Part shown: piece after piece, positions 38,372-46,257 of the stretch
How positions within the stretch are numbered: the stretch's first letter is position 1
Layout of the letters: each line of letters opens with the position of its first letter
Origin: Bacilli bacterium
GTDB taxonomy: Bacteria; Bacillota_I; Bacilli_A; RF39; UBA660
DNA length: 61,956 bases
NCBI GenBank assembly: GCA_017887425.1
Contig: JAGHHZ010000029.1
Coordinates: 1-61,956, forward strand
Reading direction: 5' to 3'
Notes under the pieces: generated by a model
Told to the model about the DNA's origin: nothing
Seen by the model: the letters and a program-made list of their open reading frames with translations, nothing else
Databases searched by the model: none
Translations under genes and position numbers: made by a program

Positions 38372-38830
38372 ATGGTATATATAATAATTTTTATATTAAA
38401 AATATTAGAAAATGCTTTAGGAACATTAAGATTAATTATTGTATCTAATGGAAAAAAAGTTGAAGGAGCTGTTTTGAACTTTCTATTATCAGTTGTCTGG
38501 GTCATTTCTACTAGCATGGTTGTTATTGATAACAATATTTATAAAATATTAGTGTTTGCTTTCGGATCGCTAATAGGAAGTTATGTAGGTAGTGTTTTAG
38601 AAGAAAAAATTGCTTTAGGGAATAACATGTTATTTATTATTAGTAAAAAATATGAACAAATAAAAAGTAAATTAACTAATTCAAAAATAAATTGTTATTT
38701 AATTAGTAAAGATATAGTAATAGTTATGACTTCACGTAAAAAAAGAAAAGAAGTTATCGATTTAATATTAAATATTGATAATCAATCTGAAATTATCTCT
38801 GAGACTGCAAAACAATTAGTCCTCAAATAA
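38372..38830 (+). CDS. UPF0316 membrane protein (YebE-like, DUF5698)
   Basis: 152 residues, three membrane helices (about 2-75) with the family pattern ILKILENALGTLRLI, VVWVISTSMVV and FGSLIGSYVGSVLEEKIALG. The C-terminal cytoplasmic domain (DUF2179-like) is compact. Function unknown in the family. GGTGAACAAAT before the ATG. Its 3' end overlaps the convergent GDPD gene by 15 bp without a visible terminator. Confidence 0.88.
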   Translation: MVYIIIFILKILENALGTLRLIIVSNGKKVEGAVLNFLLSVVWVISTSMVVIDNNIYKILVFAFGSLIGSYVGSVLEEKIALGNNMLFIISKKYEQIKSKLTNSKINCYLISKDIVIVMTSRKKRKEVIDLILNIDNQSEIISETAKQLVLK

Positions 38831-39457
38831 ATAAGGATTATCAGTAATGATATTATATTTTTCTAAATCTTCTTTTTTATCATTGATTGTCCACAAAAAT
38901 GTTTCTTTTTTATTATAAATTTTTCGATATTTATAAGTTAAAATATTAAAATTAAAATGGTTATATTTTCTTTTAATATTTATTCCATTTCCAATAATTA
39001 ATCCACAATTATCAAATTTAGTTTTAAAGTATTTAATTAAATTATAATTAAAACTAGTTATATAAATATTTAAGTCATAATTTTTAATTATATTATAAAC
39101 AATATCGACAAACATTTTAAAATCATTACTTTCTTCTTTTAATTCAATTATTATTTTTTTATTACTGTTAATATCATCTAATAGTTCTTTTAATGTACAT
39201 ATTTTACTAGGATTTTCTTTTGTTCCAAAATTATATTTAAGTATTTTTTTATATTTCATATTTTTTACTATTCCTCTACCGTTGCTGACAAAGTTAATAA
39301 TCGGATCATGGATAATAACTATTTTTTTATCTTTAGTTATACGAATATCAAACTCGATACCATCGATAAAATCAATACTTAAAGCAGTAAGCAAAGCTTG
39401 TTTGGTATTAGGTTTATAATTACTTACATTACTTCCACGATGTGAAATTATTTTCAT
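38816..39457 (-). CDS. Glycerophosphodiester phosphodiesterase (GDPD)
   Basis: 213 residues, a short TIM barrel. Catalytic pattern: HRG in IISHRGSNVSNYKPNT, ExD in GIEFDIRITKD, and His in IIHDPI. It hydrolyses glycerophosphodiesters to glycerol-3-phosphate, from lipid turnover or teichoic acid. TTAGGTGA precedes the ATG. Single gene. Confidence 0.9.
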   Translation of the reverse strand: MKIISHRGSNVSNYKPNTKQALLTALSIDFIDGIEFDIRITKDKKIVIIHDPIINFVSNGRGIVKNMKYKKILKYNFGTKENPSKICTLKELLDDINSNKKIIIELKEESNDFKMFVDIVYNIIKNYDLNIYITSFNYNLIKYFKTKFDNCGLIIGNGINIKRKYNHFNFNILTYKYRKIYNKKETFLWTINDKKEDLEKYNIITDNPYLFED

Positions 39458-39481
39458 ATCTTCACCTAATAAAATATATTC

Positions 39482-39511
39482 AAAAAAAGCCCGAAATTTT
39501 ATTCAGGCTTT
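39482..39511 (-). terminator. Terminator of the DHFR-TMPK gene
   Basis: AAAGCC-TGAA / TTTC-GGGCTTT stem with a T run on the minus strand, overlapping the gene end. Confidence 0.8.
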
Positions 39512-40641
39512 AAATTTGATTTAATATATTTACATATTTTTTTATTTATTTCATCAACTGATAACATTTTACCATTTTTACTACATTCAATTTTTTCAAA
39601 ACCATATAAATCAACTAATTCTAAATAAGCTTTTTCGGCATTAATTAAATGTTCAGAATTAGATTCATGTTGATCGAATTTTTCTTTTCTATTTTTTCTT
39701 ATTTCTAAAGATACTTCATAAGGAACATGTAGAAATATTTTAAGATCTGGTTTAGGTAATTCTAAAAAATCAAACTCTAATTTTTCAATCCACTGATAAG
39801 TTTTTAATCTTTCTTTTTTATCTTTTACTTTACCCGCTTGATGAGCCATATTAGAATAAGTATATCGATCTAATATTACATTATATCCTTCATTTAACAT
39901 TTCCTCTATTTTGTCAATATTATATTTTCGATCAGCAGCATAATATAAAGAGGCTATTTTAAAACTTACATTAGCAGCACCTTCAGGAAACCAACCTTCA
40001 CAAACAGATTCTTTTCCTAAATAAGGTCCAGCAATTATTTTACCAGTTGGACTATCATAATTAGGAAAAGCAAAATATTTAAAATTATATTCTTTTAGAT
40101 TCTCAATTACTTTTTTACTTTGTGTTTCTTTCCCCGAACAATCAGTTCCTTCAATAACAATTATTTTACCCTTCTTCTTTTCATATAAAACATGGCGATA
40201 ATTTATTCCATTATCACTATTTTCACCTAATATAGTTTTATTATATTTACTTTTATCAAATTTAGGAAAATATACATCAGCCTTACTTGTTGCACTAATT
40301 TCTGTTAAATATAATCTATCAGCTTTATTGATAAACTGTTCATACAAAGAAGATCCGCCTATTATAAATACATCTTTATCTTTAATATAGTTGTTTAAAT
40401 CATCTAAATTAGTAAATTGTATTACTTCATCAGGTAAATCTCTCTTGCTATGAGATAAAACTATATGAGTTCTTTTAGGTAAAACCCTTCCTAACGAAAC
40501 AAAAGTATTATGCCCCATAACAATAGTTTGATTAATAGTTGTTTCTTTAAAAAATTTCAAATCATTTGGTAAATGCCAAATAAGATTATTATTTTTACCC
40601 AGTTCATTATTTTTGCCAATTGCTGCAATTATACTAATCAT
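39499..40641 (-). CDS. Bifunctional dihydrofolate reductase - thymidylate kinase fusion
   Basis: 380 residues. Residues 1-158 are a full DHFR: MISIIAAIGKNNELGKNNNL, IWHLPNDLKFFKETT (catalytic Asp), MGHNTFVSLGRVLPKR, FIIGGSSLYEQF and YLTEI. Residues 159-380 are a thymidylate-kinase-like P-loop kinase: IEGTDCSGKETQ (P-loop 164-173), FPNYDSPTG, ILDRYTYSNMAHQAG (DRY 258-260) and FLHVP. The linker is only a few residues (YEKKKGK), with no stop, frameshift or alternative start. Together with thyA directly upstream it covers three steps of dTMP/dTDP supply: DHF recycling, dUMP methylation and dTMP phosphorylation. I know folA-thyA fusions in protists; this combination is less familiar to me. Confidence 0.9.
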   Translation of the reverse strand: MISIIAAIGKNNELGKNNNLIWHLPNDLKFFKETTINQTIVMGHNTFVSLGRVLPKRTHIVLSHSKRDLPDEVIQFTNLDDLNNYIKDKDVFIIGGSSLYEQFINKADRLYLTEISATSKADVYFPKFDKSKYNKTILGENSDNGINYRHVLYEKKKGKIIVIEGTDCSGKETQSKKVIENLKEYNFKYFAFPNYDSPTGKIIAGPYLGKESVCEGWFPEGAANVSFKIASLYYAADRKYNIDKIEEMLNEGYNVILDRYTYSNMAHQAGKVKDKKERLKTYQWIEKLEFDFLELPKPDLKIFLHVPYEVSLEIRKNRKEKFDQHESNSEHLINAEKAYLELVDLYGFEKIECSKNGKMLSVDEINKKICKYIKSNLKPE

Positions 40642-40650
40642 AACTTCCTC

Positions 40651-41550
40651 CTACTGTGATATTTCAAATTTAATTGGTCCATGATGTTCATAACCAACTA
40701 TTTTTATATCGTTACAATCTTTAGAATTATCAAACTCATAAAAATTTTTAATATTAGGATTTATCCATAAACTTGGTGCTTTAATATCAGGTAATGTTTC
40801 AAATCTAACAATTTGCTCTTTAATACCATCTATTTGATTTACATAAATATGAGCATCTTTAATACTCCAATCGATTGTCCCTGGTTTTAAATCACAAACA
40901 TGGGCAATTAAACTAAGTAATACAGCATACTGTGTAACATTAAAAGGTAGTCCTAAAGGGACATCACAGCTTCTTTGATGAACCCATAAGTTTAATTTAC
41001 CATCAGTCACGTCCCATTCACTACTCCAAACACAACTCGGTAAAACTGCTGTATCTAGATAATCATCTTGCCATAAGGACATTACTAATCGACGATCATT
41101 AGGATTATTTTTTATTGTATCTATCAATTTATCAATCATTTTAAATTTATTAACAATATAGCCATAAGCAGTACCTATTGTGTAAGCATATTTTTTATCG
41201 AACTTTTTAACAATATCTTTTTTTACCAGTTTGCAATCTTCTAAAACCATTTGATTGGCTCTCCACTCACCATTTTCATCAATTTGCCATTCATCCCAAA
41301 TGTGAACATTTCTATCTTGTAGCCATCTAACATCATTAGATTGAGCTTGATAAATCCATAACATTTCCAAAATTGCTTGTCTAAAATATAATTGTTTTGT
41401 TGTTAAAACTGGAAACTCCTTTGATAAATCAAATTTTAAATGATAACTAGGAATTTTAATTGTATTAGTTCCTGTTCTATTTTCTACTTCTTTGCCATCT
41501 TTTAAAATTTTCTTACACAATTTTATGTACTCTTTATCCCATTTTGTCAT
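40651..41550 (-). CDS. thyA: Thymidylate synthase
   Basis: 299 residues. N-terminal NRTGTNTI, active site LPSCVWSSEWDV, then HQRSCDVPLGLPFNVTQYA and DAHIYVNQ. The nucleophile Cys is kept, but the His that usually follows it is Val, a variant known from some Bacillota and phage enzymes. Methylates dUMP to dTMP with methylene-THF, producing DHF for the DHFR encoded 9 bp downstream. TAGAAT lies 15 nt before the ATG with GGTGG between. Confidence 0.93.
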   Translation of the reverse strand: MTKWDKEYIKLCKKILKDGKEVENRTGTNTIKIPSYHLKFDLSKEFPVLTTKQLYFRQAILEMLWIYQAQSNDVRWLQDRNVHIWDEWQIDENGEWRANQMVLEDCKLVKKDIVKKFDKKYAYTIGTAYGYIVNKFKMIDKLIDTIKNNPNDRRLVMSLWQDDYLDTAVLPSCVWSSEWDVTDGKLNLWVHQRSCDVPLGLPFNVTQYAVLLSLIAHVCDLKPGTIDWSIKDAHIYVNQIDGIKEQIVRFETLPDIKAPSLWINPNIKNFYEFDNSKDCNDIKIVGYEHHGPIKFEISQ

Positions 41551-41577
41551 ACTACCACCATTTTAATTCTATCTTAA

Positions 41578-42654
41578 TTAAAAATCTAAGTCAATAAAGT
41601 TAACTAAAATTGTATTAGAAATATAAATATATTTAGGATTTATTTTTAGATAACCATTATCAACTGATAATTTACCTTCTTTTAACAATTTCTTAACAAT
41701 ACCAATGTCTAAAACATTCATATCATATTTTGCTTTAAATTCTAATATGTTTATACCTTCTAACTTTCTAAATCCCAAAATAAATTCATTTTCTATTTTT
41801 TCTTTTTTAGATAATTTATGACTTTCAAATAAATAATTACCATTTAAATAGTTTTGATATGATCTTGTATTATCATACCTAACACCATCAATATATCCAG
41901 ATGCGCCAATACCAAAGCCATAATATTCTAAATTATTCCAATAGACCAAATTATGTTTAGAATAATAATCATCTTTAGCAAAATTGCTTATCTCATAATG
42001 AACATAATTTTTTAACTTTTTATTTATCAGTTGATACATTTGATAATCTAAATCTTCATCGATATTAGTCACATTATCAATATATATTTTAGTATGTGGT
42101 TCGATTATCAAAGAATAAGCCGATATGTGATTAACATCTAAACTCAAAATAAAATCTAGATCTTCTTCTAATTCCTTTAAAGTTTGATTGGGCATTCCAT
42201 ACATTAAATCGACATTTACGTTAAAGTCATATTGCTTTAATAAATTGACTAAATTAATTACTTCTTCTTTTGTATGATTTCTATTTAAAAATTTCAAATG
42301 TTTAGGATTAACAGTTTGAACACCTATACTAATTCTATTAACTCCGTATTGTTTTAATAATTTAACTTTATCTAAACTTAAATCAGCATTAGTTTCAACA
42401 GTAAATTCTATTTTTTCAAAATTAAATAATTTAGTTAATTTCAGTAATTTTTCTAGTTGTTTGATATTTAAGGAAGTCGGTGTCCCACCACCAATATAAA
42501 TCGTGTTAATTGGTTCATTTTTATATTTTGATTTTATTTCTTTTTCTAATGCTATTAAATAATTATCTACCCATTTTTCATTGTAATAAAATTTACAAAA
42601 ATCACAATAGGAACAAATTGTTTTACAAAATGGAATATGAATATATATAGACAT
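41578..42654 (-). CDS. hemW: Radical SAM heme chaperone-like protein HemW
   Basis: 358 residues. CxxxCxxC cluster in PFCKTICSYCDFCKFY, TIYIGGGTPTSL, and RISIGVQTVNPKHLKFLNRNH, typical of HemW (CPO-like without HemN activity). The fourth Cys (CDFC) is the HemW pattern. It inserts heme into targets, though no heme genes are seen here. It lacks a good RBS before the ATG. Probably cotranscribed with thyA. Confidence 0.88.
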   Translation of the reverse strand: MSIYIHIPFCKTICSYCDFCKFYYNEKWVDNYLIALEKEIKSKYKNEPINTIYIGGGTPTSLNIKQLEKLLKLTKLFNFEKIEFTVETNADLSLDKVKLLKQYGVNRISIGVQTVNPKHLKFLNRNHTKEEVINLVNLLKQYDFNVNVDLMYGMPNQTLKELEEDLDFILSLDVNHISAYSLIIEPHTKIYIDNVTNIDEDLDYQMYQLINKKLKNYVHYEISNFAKDDYYSKHNLVYWNNLEYYGFGIGASGYIDGVRYDNTRSYQNYLNGNYLFESHKLSKKEKIENEFILGFRKLEGINILEFKAKYDMNVLDIGIVKKLLKEGKLSVDNGYLKINPKYIYISNTILVNFIDLDF

Positions 42655-42699
42655 TTAAATCAACTACTTTCTTAAAAACAAAATTTAAATATTAAAGAA

Positions 42700-42728
42700 T
42701 AAAATAAAAACCCTTATTTTTAAGGGTT
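42700..42728 (-). terminator. Terminator of tRNA-Arg
   Basis: AACCCTTA / TAAGGGTT stem and T-rich tail on the minus strand. Confidence 0.85.
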
Positions 42729-42738
42729 AATATACAGA

Positions 42739-42815
42739 TGGTGTCCCAGAAGGGATTCGAACCCCTGACCGCTGCCTTAGAAGGGCATTGCTCTATCCAA
42801 CTGAGCTACTGAGAC
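42739..42815 (-). tRNA. tRNA-Arg (TCT anticodon)
   Basis: Minus strand cloverleaf of 77 nt: acceptor GTCTCAG / CTGGGAC, anticodon loop CTTCTAA, TTCGAAT T loop, encoded CCA. Confidence 0.97.
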
Positions 42816-42836
42816 AAATTTAGTTGGAACGTATTA

Positions 42837-42865
42837 ATTATACAACATATTAAGTCAATATTCAA
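42837..42865 (-). promoter_or_regulatory. Promoter of tRNA-Arg
   Basis: TTGAAT (42865-42860), 17-bp spacer, TATAAT (42842-42837). Confidence 0.8.
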
Positions 42866-42925
42866 CCCTTTTCCTTTATTTTTTTCCAAATTCTTGATAT
42901 AATTATTGAAAGAAAGGTGATGTAT

Positions 42926-43780
42926 TTGAAAAAAGTGCGTAAAGCGGTTATTCCTGTAGCTGGAATGGGAACAAGATTTTTACCAGTAACTAAATCAGTT
43001 CCTAAAGAAATGCTACCAATTATCGATAAACCAACACTTCAATATATCGTTGAAGAATGTGTGGCAAGTGGTATTGAAGAAATATTATTCATAACTAGTC
43101 CATATAAAAGAAATGTCGAAGATCATTTTGATCAAAGTTTCGAATTAGAAACAAGACTAGAAAGAAACAACAAATTAAAAGAATTAGAAATAGTTCAAAA
43201 TATTTCTAAGATGTGTACTATTTATTACACAAGACAAGGTGAACCATTAGGTAGTGGACATGCTATTAAATTAGCTAAAAACTTTATTGGTAATGAACCA
43301 TTTGCTGTTTTATATGGCGATGATTTAATGAAATCTAAAACACCAGTTTTAAAACAATTAATCGATGTTTACAGCAAATATGATTGTAATGTCATCGGTG
43401 TTCAAGAAGTAGATCCTAGTCTAGTTTATAAATATGGTATTATCGAATTTGAACAAGGCGATAAAATTAAAAGTATTATCGAAAAACCTAGTGTCGAAGA
43501 AGCTCCAAGTAACTTTGCTGGATTAGGTCGATATATCGTTAAACCTGAAGTGTTTGAAGAATTAGAAAAATTATCTAAAGGAAAAGGTAACGAGTACCAA
43601 TTTACTGATGGTATGTTAGCTTTGATGAAAAGACAAGATTTCTATGCATGTAAATTTGAAGGGACTTATTATGATATCGGTAATCAATTAGGTTACCTAA
43701 AAGCAAATATTGCTTTTGCCTTAGACCGCGATGATTTAAAAGATGATTTAAAAGCATTTTTAAAAGAGATTAACAACTAA
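42926..43780 (+). CDS. galU: UTP--glucose-1-phosphate uridylyltransferase
   Basis: 284 residues, starting KKVRKAVIPVAGMGTRFLPV (nucleotide-binding GxGTRxLP), then PKEMLPIIDKPTLQYIVEE, GEPLGSGHAI and DDLM. It makes UDP-glucose, the likely donor for the GtrB and GT2 enzymes in the window. A TTG start at 42926 fits the family N-terminus and the AGGTGA spacing; the ATG at 42920 lies in the RBS. TGATATAAT upstream. Bidirectional terminator at its end. Confidence 0.94.
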   Translation: MKKVRKAVIPVAGMGTRFLPVTKSVPKEMLPIIDKPTLQYIVEECVASGIEEILFITSPYKRNVEDHFDQSFELETRLERNNKLKELEIVQNISKMCTIYYTRQGEPLGSGHAIKLAKNFIGNEPFAVLYGDDLMKSKTPVLKQLIDVYSKYDCNVIGVQEVDPSLVYKYGIIEFEQGDKIKSIIEKPSVEEAPSNFAGLGRYIVKPEVFEELEKLSKGKGNEYQFTDGMLALMKRQDFYACKFEGTYYDIGNQLGYLKANIAFALDRDDLKDDLKAFLKEINN

Positions 43781-43788
43781 TCTCTTTT
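43762..43788. terminator. Bidirectional terminator
   Basis: AAAAGAGATTA / TAATCTCTTTT with 5-nt loop, containing the stop codons of galU and thrS. Confidence 0.9.
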
Positions 43789-45534
43789 ATTTTTTATATT
43801 ATCTAATAATAATTTAACAAATTCATCTTTACTTAATGTAATCGTTTCATCACTACTATGTTTACGATAACTAATTAAATTACCATCAACTTCTTTTTGA
43901 CCTAAAATTAAAGTAAACGGATATTTATTAACTACACTTTCACGCATTCTATATCCAACTTTTTCTTCGCGATCGTCTAATTGAACTCTAATATCATTGC
44001 TTGATAATTCATTATAGATATCTTTAGCATACTCTAAATGATGTTCATTATTAACAGGAATAATATTAACTTGAACAGGTGCTAGCCAAGTTGGTAATAC
44101 CCCTTTAGTTTCTTCTAATATGAAAGCTGTAAATCGATCAAAAGTTCCAAAAATAGCTCGATGAATGACAACTGGTGTTTGTTTTTCACCTTTATTATCA
44201 ATGTAAGATAATTCAAATCTTCTTGGTAATAAGAAGTCTAATTGACAAGTTGATAATGTTACTTCTGGTCCAACAGCTGGTTTTACTTCAACATCTAATT
44301 TAGGTCCATAGAAAGCAGCTTCACCAATAGCTTCAAAATAAGGTATTTCTAATTCATTTAAAACATCTCTTAATTTATTTTCGGCATTGTCCCACATTTC
44401 ATCATCATCAAAATATTTTTCTTTATCATTTTTATCTCTTAATGACAATCTAAATTTATAATCTTTAATACCAAAATCTTTATAAACATCTAAAATTAAA
44501 TTTACAACTTGTTTAAACTCATCTTTAATTTGTTCTGGTGTTACAAATAGATGAGCATCATTTTGACACATACATCTTACTCGCTCTAAACCTTTTACAG
44601 CACCTGATGCTTCATATCTAAAATCTGTTGCAAATTCACCTATTCTAATTGGTAAATCACGATAAGAGTGTAATTTATTTTTATATATCAACATATGATG
44701 TGGACAGTTCATTGGTCTTAAAACAAATTCTTCTTCATCAACTTTCATCATTGGAAACATATTTTCTTTATAATGATCCCAATGACCACTAGTCTTATAT
44801 AAATTAACTGTTCCAACACAAGGTGTATAAACATGATTATAACCTAATTTTCTTTCTTTATCATAAATATAATTTTCTAACTGTTTTCTAATAATTGCCC
44901 CATTAGGCAACCATAAAGGCATACCAGCTCCAACCAATTCATGATTCATATATATTTCTTGTTCTTTTCCTATTTTACGATGATCTCTTAATTTAGCTTC
45001 TTCTAAATAAGCTAAATGCTCTTTTAATTCTTCTTCTGTTTCGTAACAAACACCATAAACTCTTTGTAAAGCTTTATTTTTAGAATCACCTTTAAAATAA
45101 GCTCCACTTACTTTAAGTAATTTAAAATATTTTAACACTTTAACACTTTCAACATGTGGGCCACGACAAAGATCAGTAAAATCACCTTGCGTATAACAAG
45201 AAATAACTGTATCATCACTCATATTGTTAATTAAATCAATTTTATAAGGATCATTTTTAAATTTTTCTAAAGCTTGTTCTCTTGTTAACTCTTCACGATA
45301 AATTCTTTTACCATCTTTAGAAATTTTCTTCATTTCCTTTTCGATTTTTTCTAAATCTTCTTCTTTTATTACTTCATCGCCTAAATCGATGTCATAATAA
45401 AAACCTTCTTCGATAACTGGTCCAACCCAAAACAATGCATTGGGATATAAATGTTTAACGGCTTGCGCTAAAAGATGAGCACAGCTATGATTTAAAATAT
45501 TTAATTTTTCATCTTCTTTGATATTTCTTAACAT
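43777..45534 (-). CDS. thrS: Threonyl-tRNA synthetase without the TGS domain
   Basis: 585 residues. It begins directly with the editing domain (LNHSCAHLLAQAVKHLYPNA, the HxxxH of the editing site), followed by the class II core: MNCPHHMLIYKNK (zinc ligands), LERVRCMCQNDAHLF (motif 2) and the C-terminal anticodon domain (VGYRMRESVVNKYPFTLILGQKE). The N-terminal TGS domain of about 60 residues is missing relative to typical bacterial ThrS. It overlaps the preceding small ORF by 26 bp; both are downstream of a T-box. Charges tRNA-Thr. Confidence 0.95.
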   Translation of the reverse strand: MLRNIKEDEKLNILNHSCAHLLAQAVKHLYPNALFWVGPVIEEGFYYDIDLGDEVIKEEDLEKIEKEMKKISKDGKRIYREELTREQALEKFKNDPYKIDLINNMSDDTVISCYTQGDFTDLCRGPHVESVKVLKYFKLLKVSGAYFKGDSKNKALQRVYGVCYETEEELKEHLAYLEEAKLRDHRKIGKEQEIYMNHELVGAGMPLWLPNGAIIRKQLENYIYDKERKLGYNHVYTPCVGTVNLYKTSGHWDHYKENMFPMMKVDEEEFVLRPMNCPHHMLIYKNKLHSYRDLPIRIGEFATDFRYEASGAVKGLERVRCMCQNDAHLFVTPEQIKDEFKQVVNLILDVYKDFGIKDYKFRLSLRDKNDKEKYFDDDEMWDNAENKLRDVLNELEIPYFEAIGEAAFYGPKLDVEVKPAVGPEVTLSTCQLDFLLPRRFELSYIDNKGEKQTPVVIHRAIFGTFDRFTAFILEETKGVLPTWLAPVQVNIIPVNNEHHLEYAKDIYNELSSNDIRVQLDDREEKVGYRMRESVVNKYPFTLILGQKEVDGNLISYRKHSSDETITLSKDEFVKLLLDNIKNKRD

Positions 45535-46003
45535 AAGTCTTTCCTCCTAATTCATCTACTTTTGAGCTACGATTAATTTCCTCTAAAATTCCAATAGTTC
45601 CTTCTATTTGATCTTTTTCGTACAAAAGGATTTGCATTTGTCCCCATAAATTAACCAATTTAGAAAGCTGATTAATTCGAACTTTTTTAAGTTCGGTAAT
45701 CTGATCTTCAATCGAACCTAAAGTTTCTAGTCTTTTTAATTCTCTTGGATTAATATAAGGGGCAATATTCCCATAACGATCGCTAACTAATAAAATTTTA
45801 TTAGTTAAAATAAGTTCAATATTTGCATCAGCAAATTCATAAGAGACAGCTACTACATAAGGGTTATTAAAACTTTTTAATTGCTTATGCGTTAATTTAT
45901 AGCAATCAACATATACGCCATCATTCAAATATTGAATTACAAAATCCTCCATTCTCATCGTGTCTTTTACTTTGTCAAAACGACTTAAATTTTTCTTTTT
46001 CAT
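45509..46003 (-). CDS. Unknown 164-residue protein in the threonine T-box operon
   Basis: Starts MKKKNLSRFDKVKDTMRMED. N-terminal half beta-rich (VYVDCYKLTHKQLKSFNNPY, ELILTNKILLVSDRYGNI), C-terminal half a helical, Gln/Leu-rich segment. No signal or membrane helix. Not a TGS domain by eye and no family recognised. It is the first gene after the T-box leader and overlaps thrS, so it is made when threonyl-tRNA is uncharged. A role with ThrS (trans-acting domain, regulator) is a hypothesis from context only. No strong RBS; ACTCCTT hairpin arm lies upstream. Confidence 0.6.
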   Translation of the reverse strand: MKKKNLSRFDKVKDTMRMEDFVIQYLNDGVYVDCYKLTHKQLKSFNNPYVVAVSYEFADANIELILTNKILLVSDRYGNIAPYINPRELKRLETLGSIEDQITELKKVRINQLSKLVNLWGQMQILLYEKDQIEGTIGILEEINRSSKVDELGGKTYVKKYQRR

Positions 46004-46020
46004 AAACTACTCCTTAAAAA

Positions 46021-46223
46021 TATAAAAACACTCCTTAAACAAAGGAGTGTTTAATAACACGGTACCATCCTAATTGGAACTTAATTAAAATAACGGGATT
46101 AACCGGAAATCTCTTTCGAGCTCTACTCATAGGTAGTAACTTTTAAACCTTATTATTGGTCTTGCACCATCACCAACTCGCTTGAAATAGTCTTTTAAAA
46201 GTCGTGTCCTAATCAACGTATTT
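46021..46223 (-). promoter_or_regulatory. T-box leader, threonine type
   Basis: The conserved antiterminator bulge AGGATGGTACCGTG lies at 46071-46058 and the terminator AACACTCCTT / AAGGAGTGTT with U tract at 46051-46021. Stem I contains GTTACTACCTATGAG, where the specifier would be ACT (46137-46135) or ACC (46134-46132), both threonine. Binding of uncharged tRNA-Thr is expected to open transcription of the 164-residue ORF and thrS. Confidence 0.93.
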
Positions 46224-46229
46224 ACCAAT

Positions 46230-46257
46230 ATTTTAACACATTAATCTTTTTTGTCAA
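46230..46257 (-). promoter_or_regulatory. Promoter of the T-box operon
   Basis: TTGACA (46257-46252), 16-bp spacer, TAAAAT (46235-46230). The -35 box contains the TGA stop codon of the upstream deacetylase gene. Confidence 0.8.

Noticed and set aside
45509..46003. 164-residue ORF as a split-off TGS domain of ThrS
   Set aside because: TGS is about 60 residues with a recognisable beta-grasp pattern; this protein is longer and does not show it by eye.
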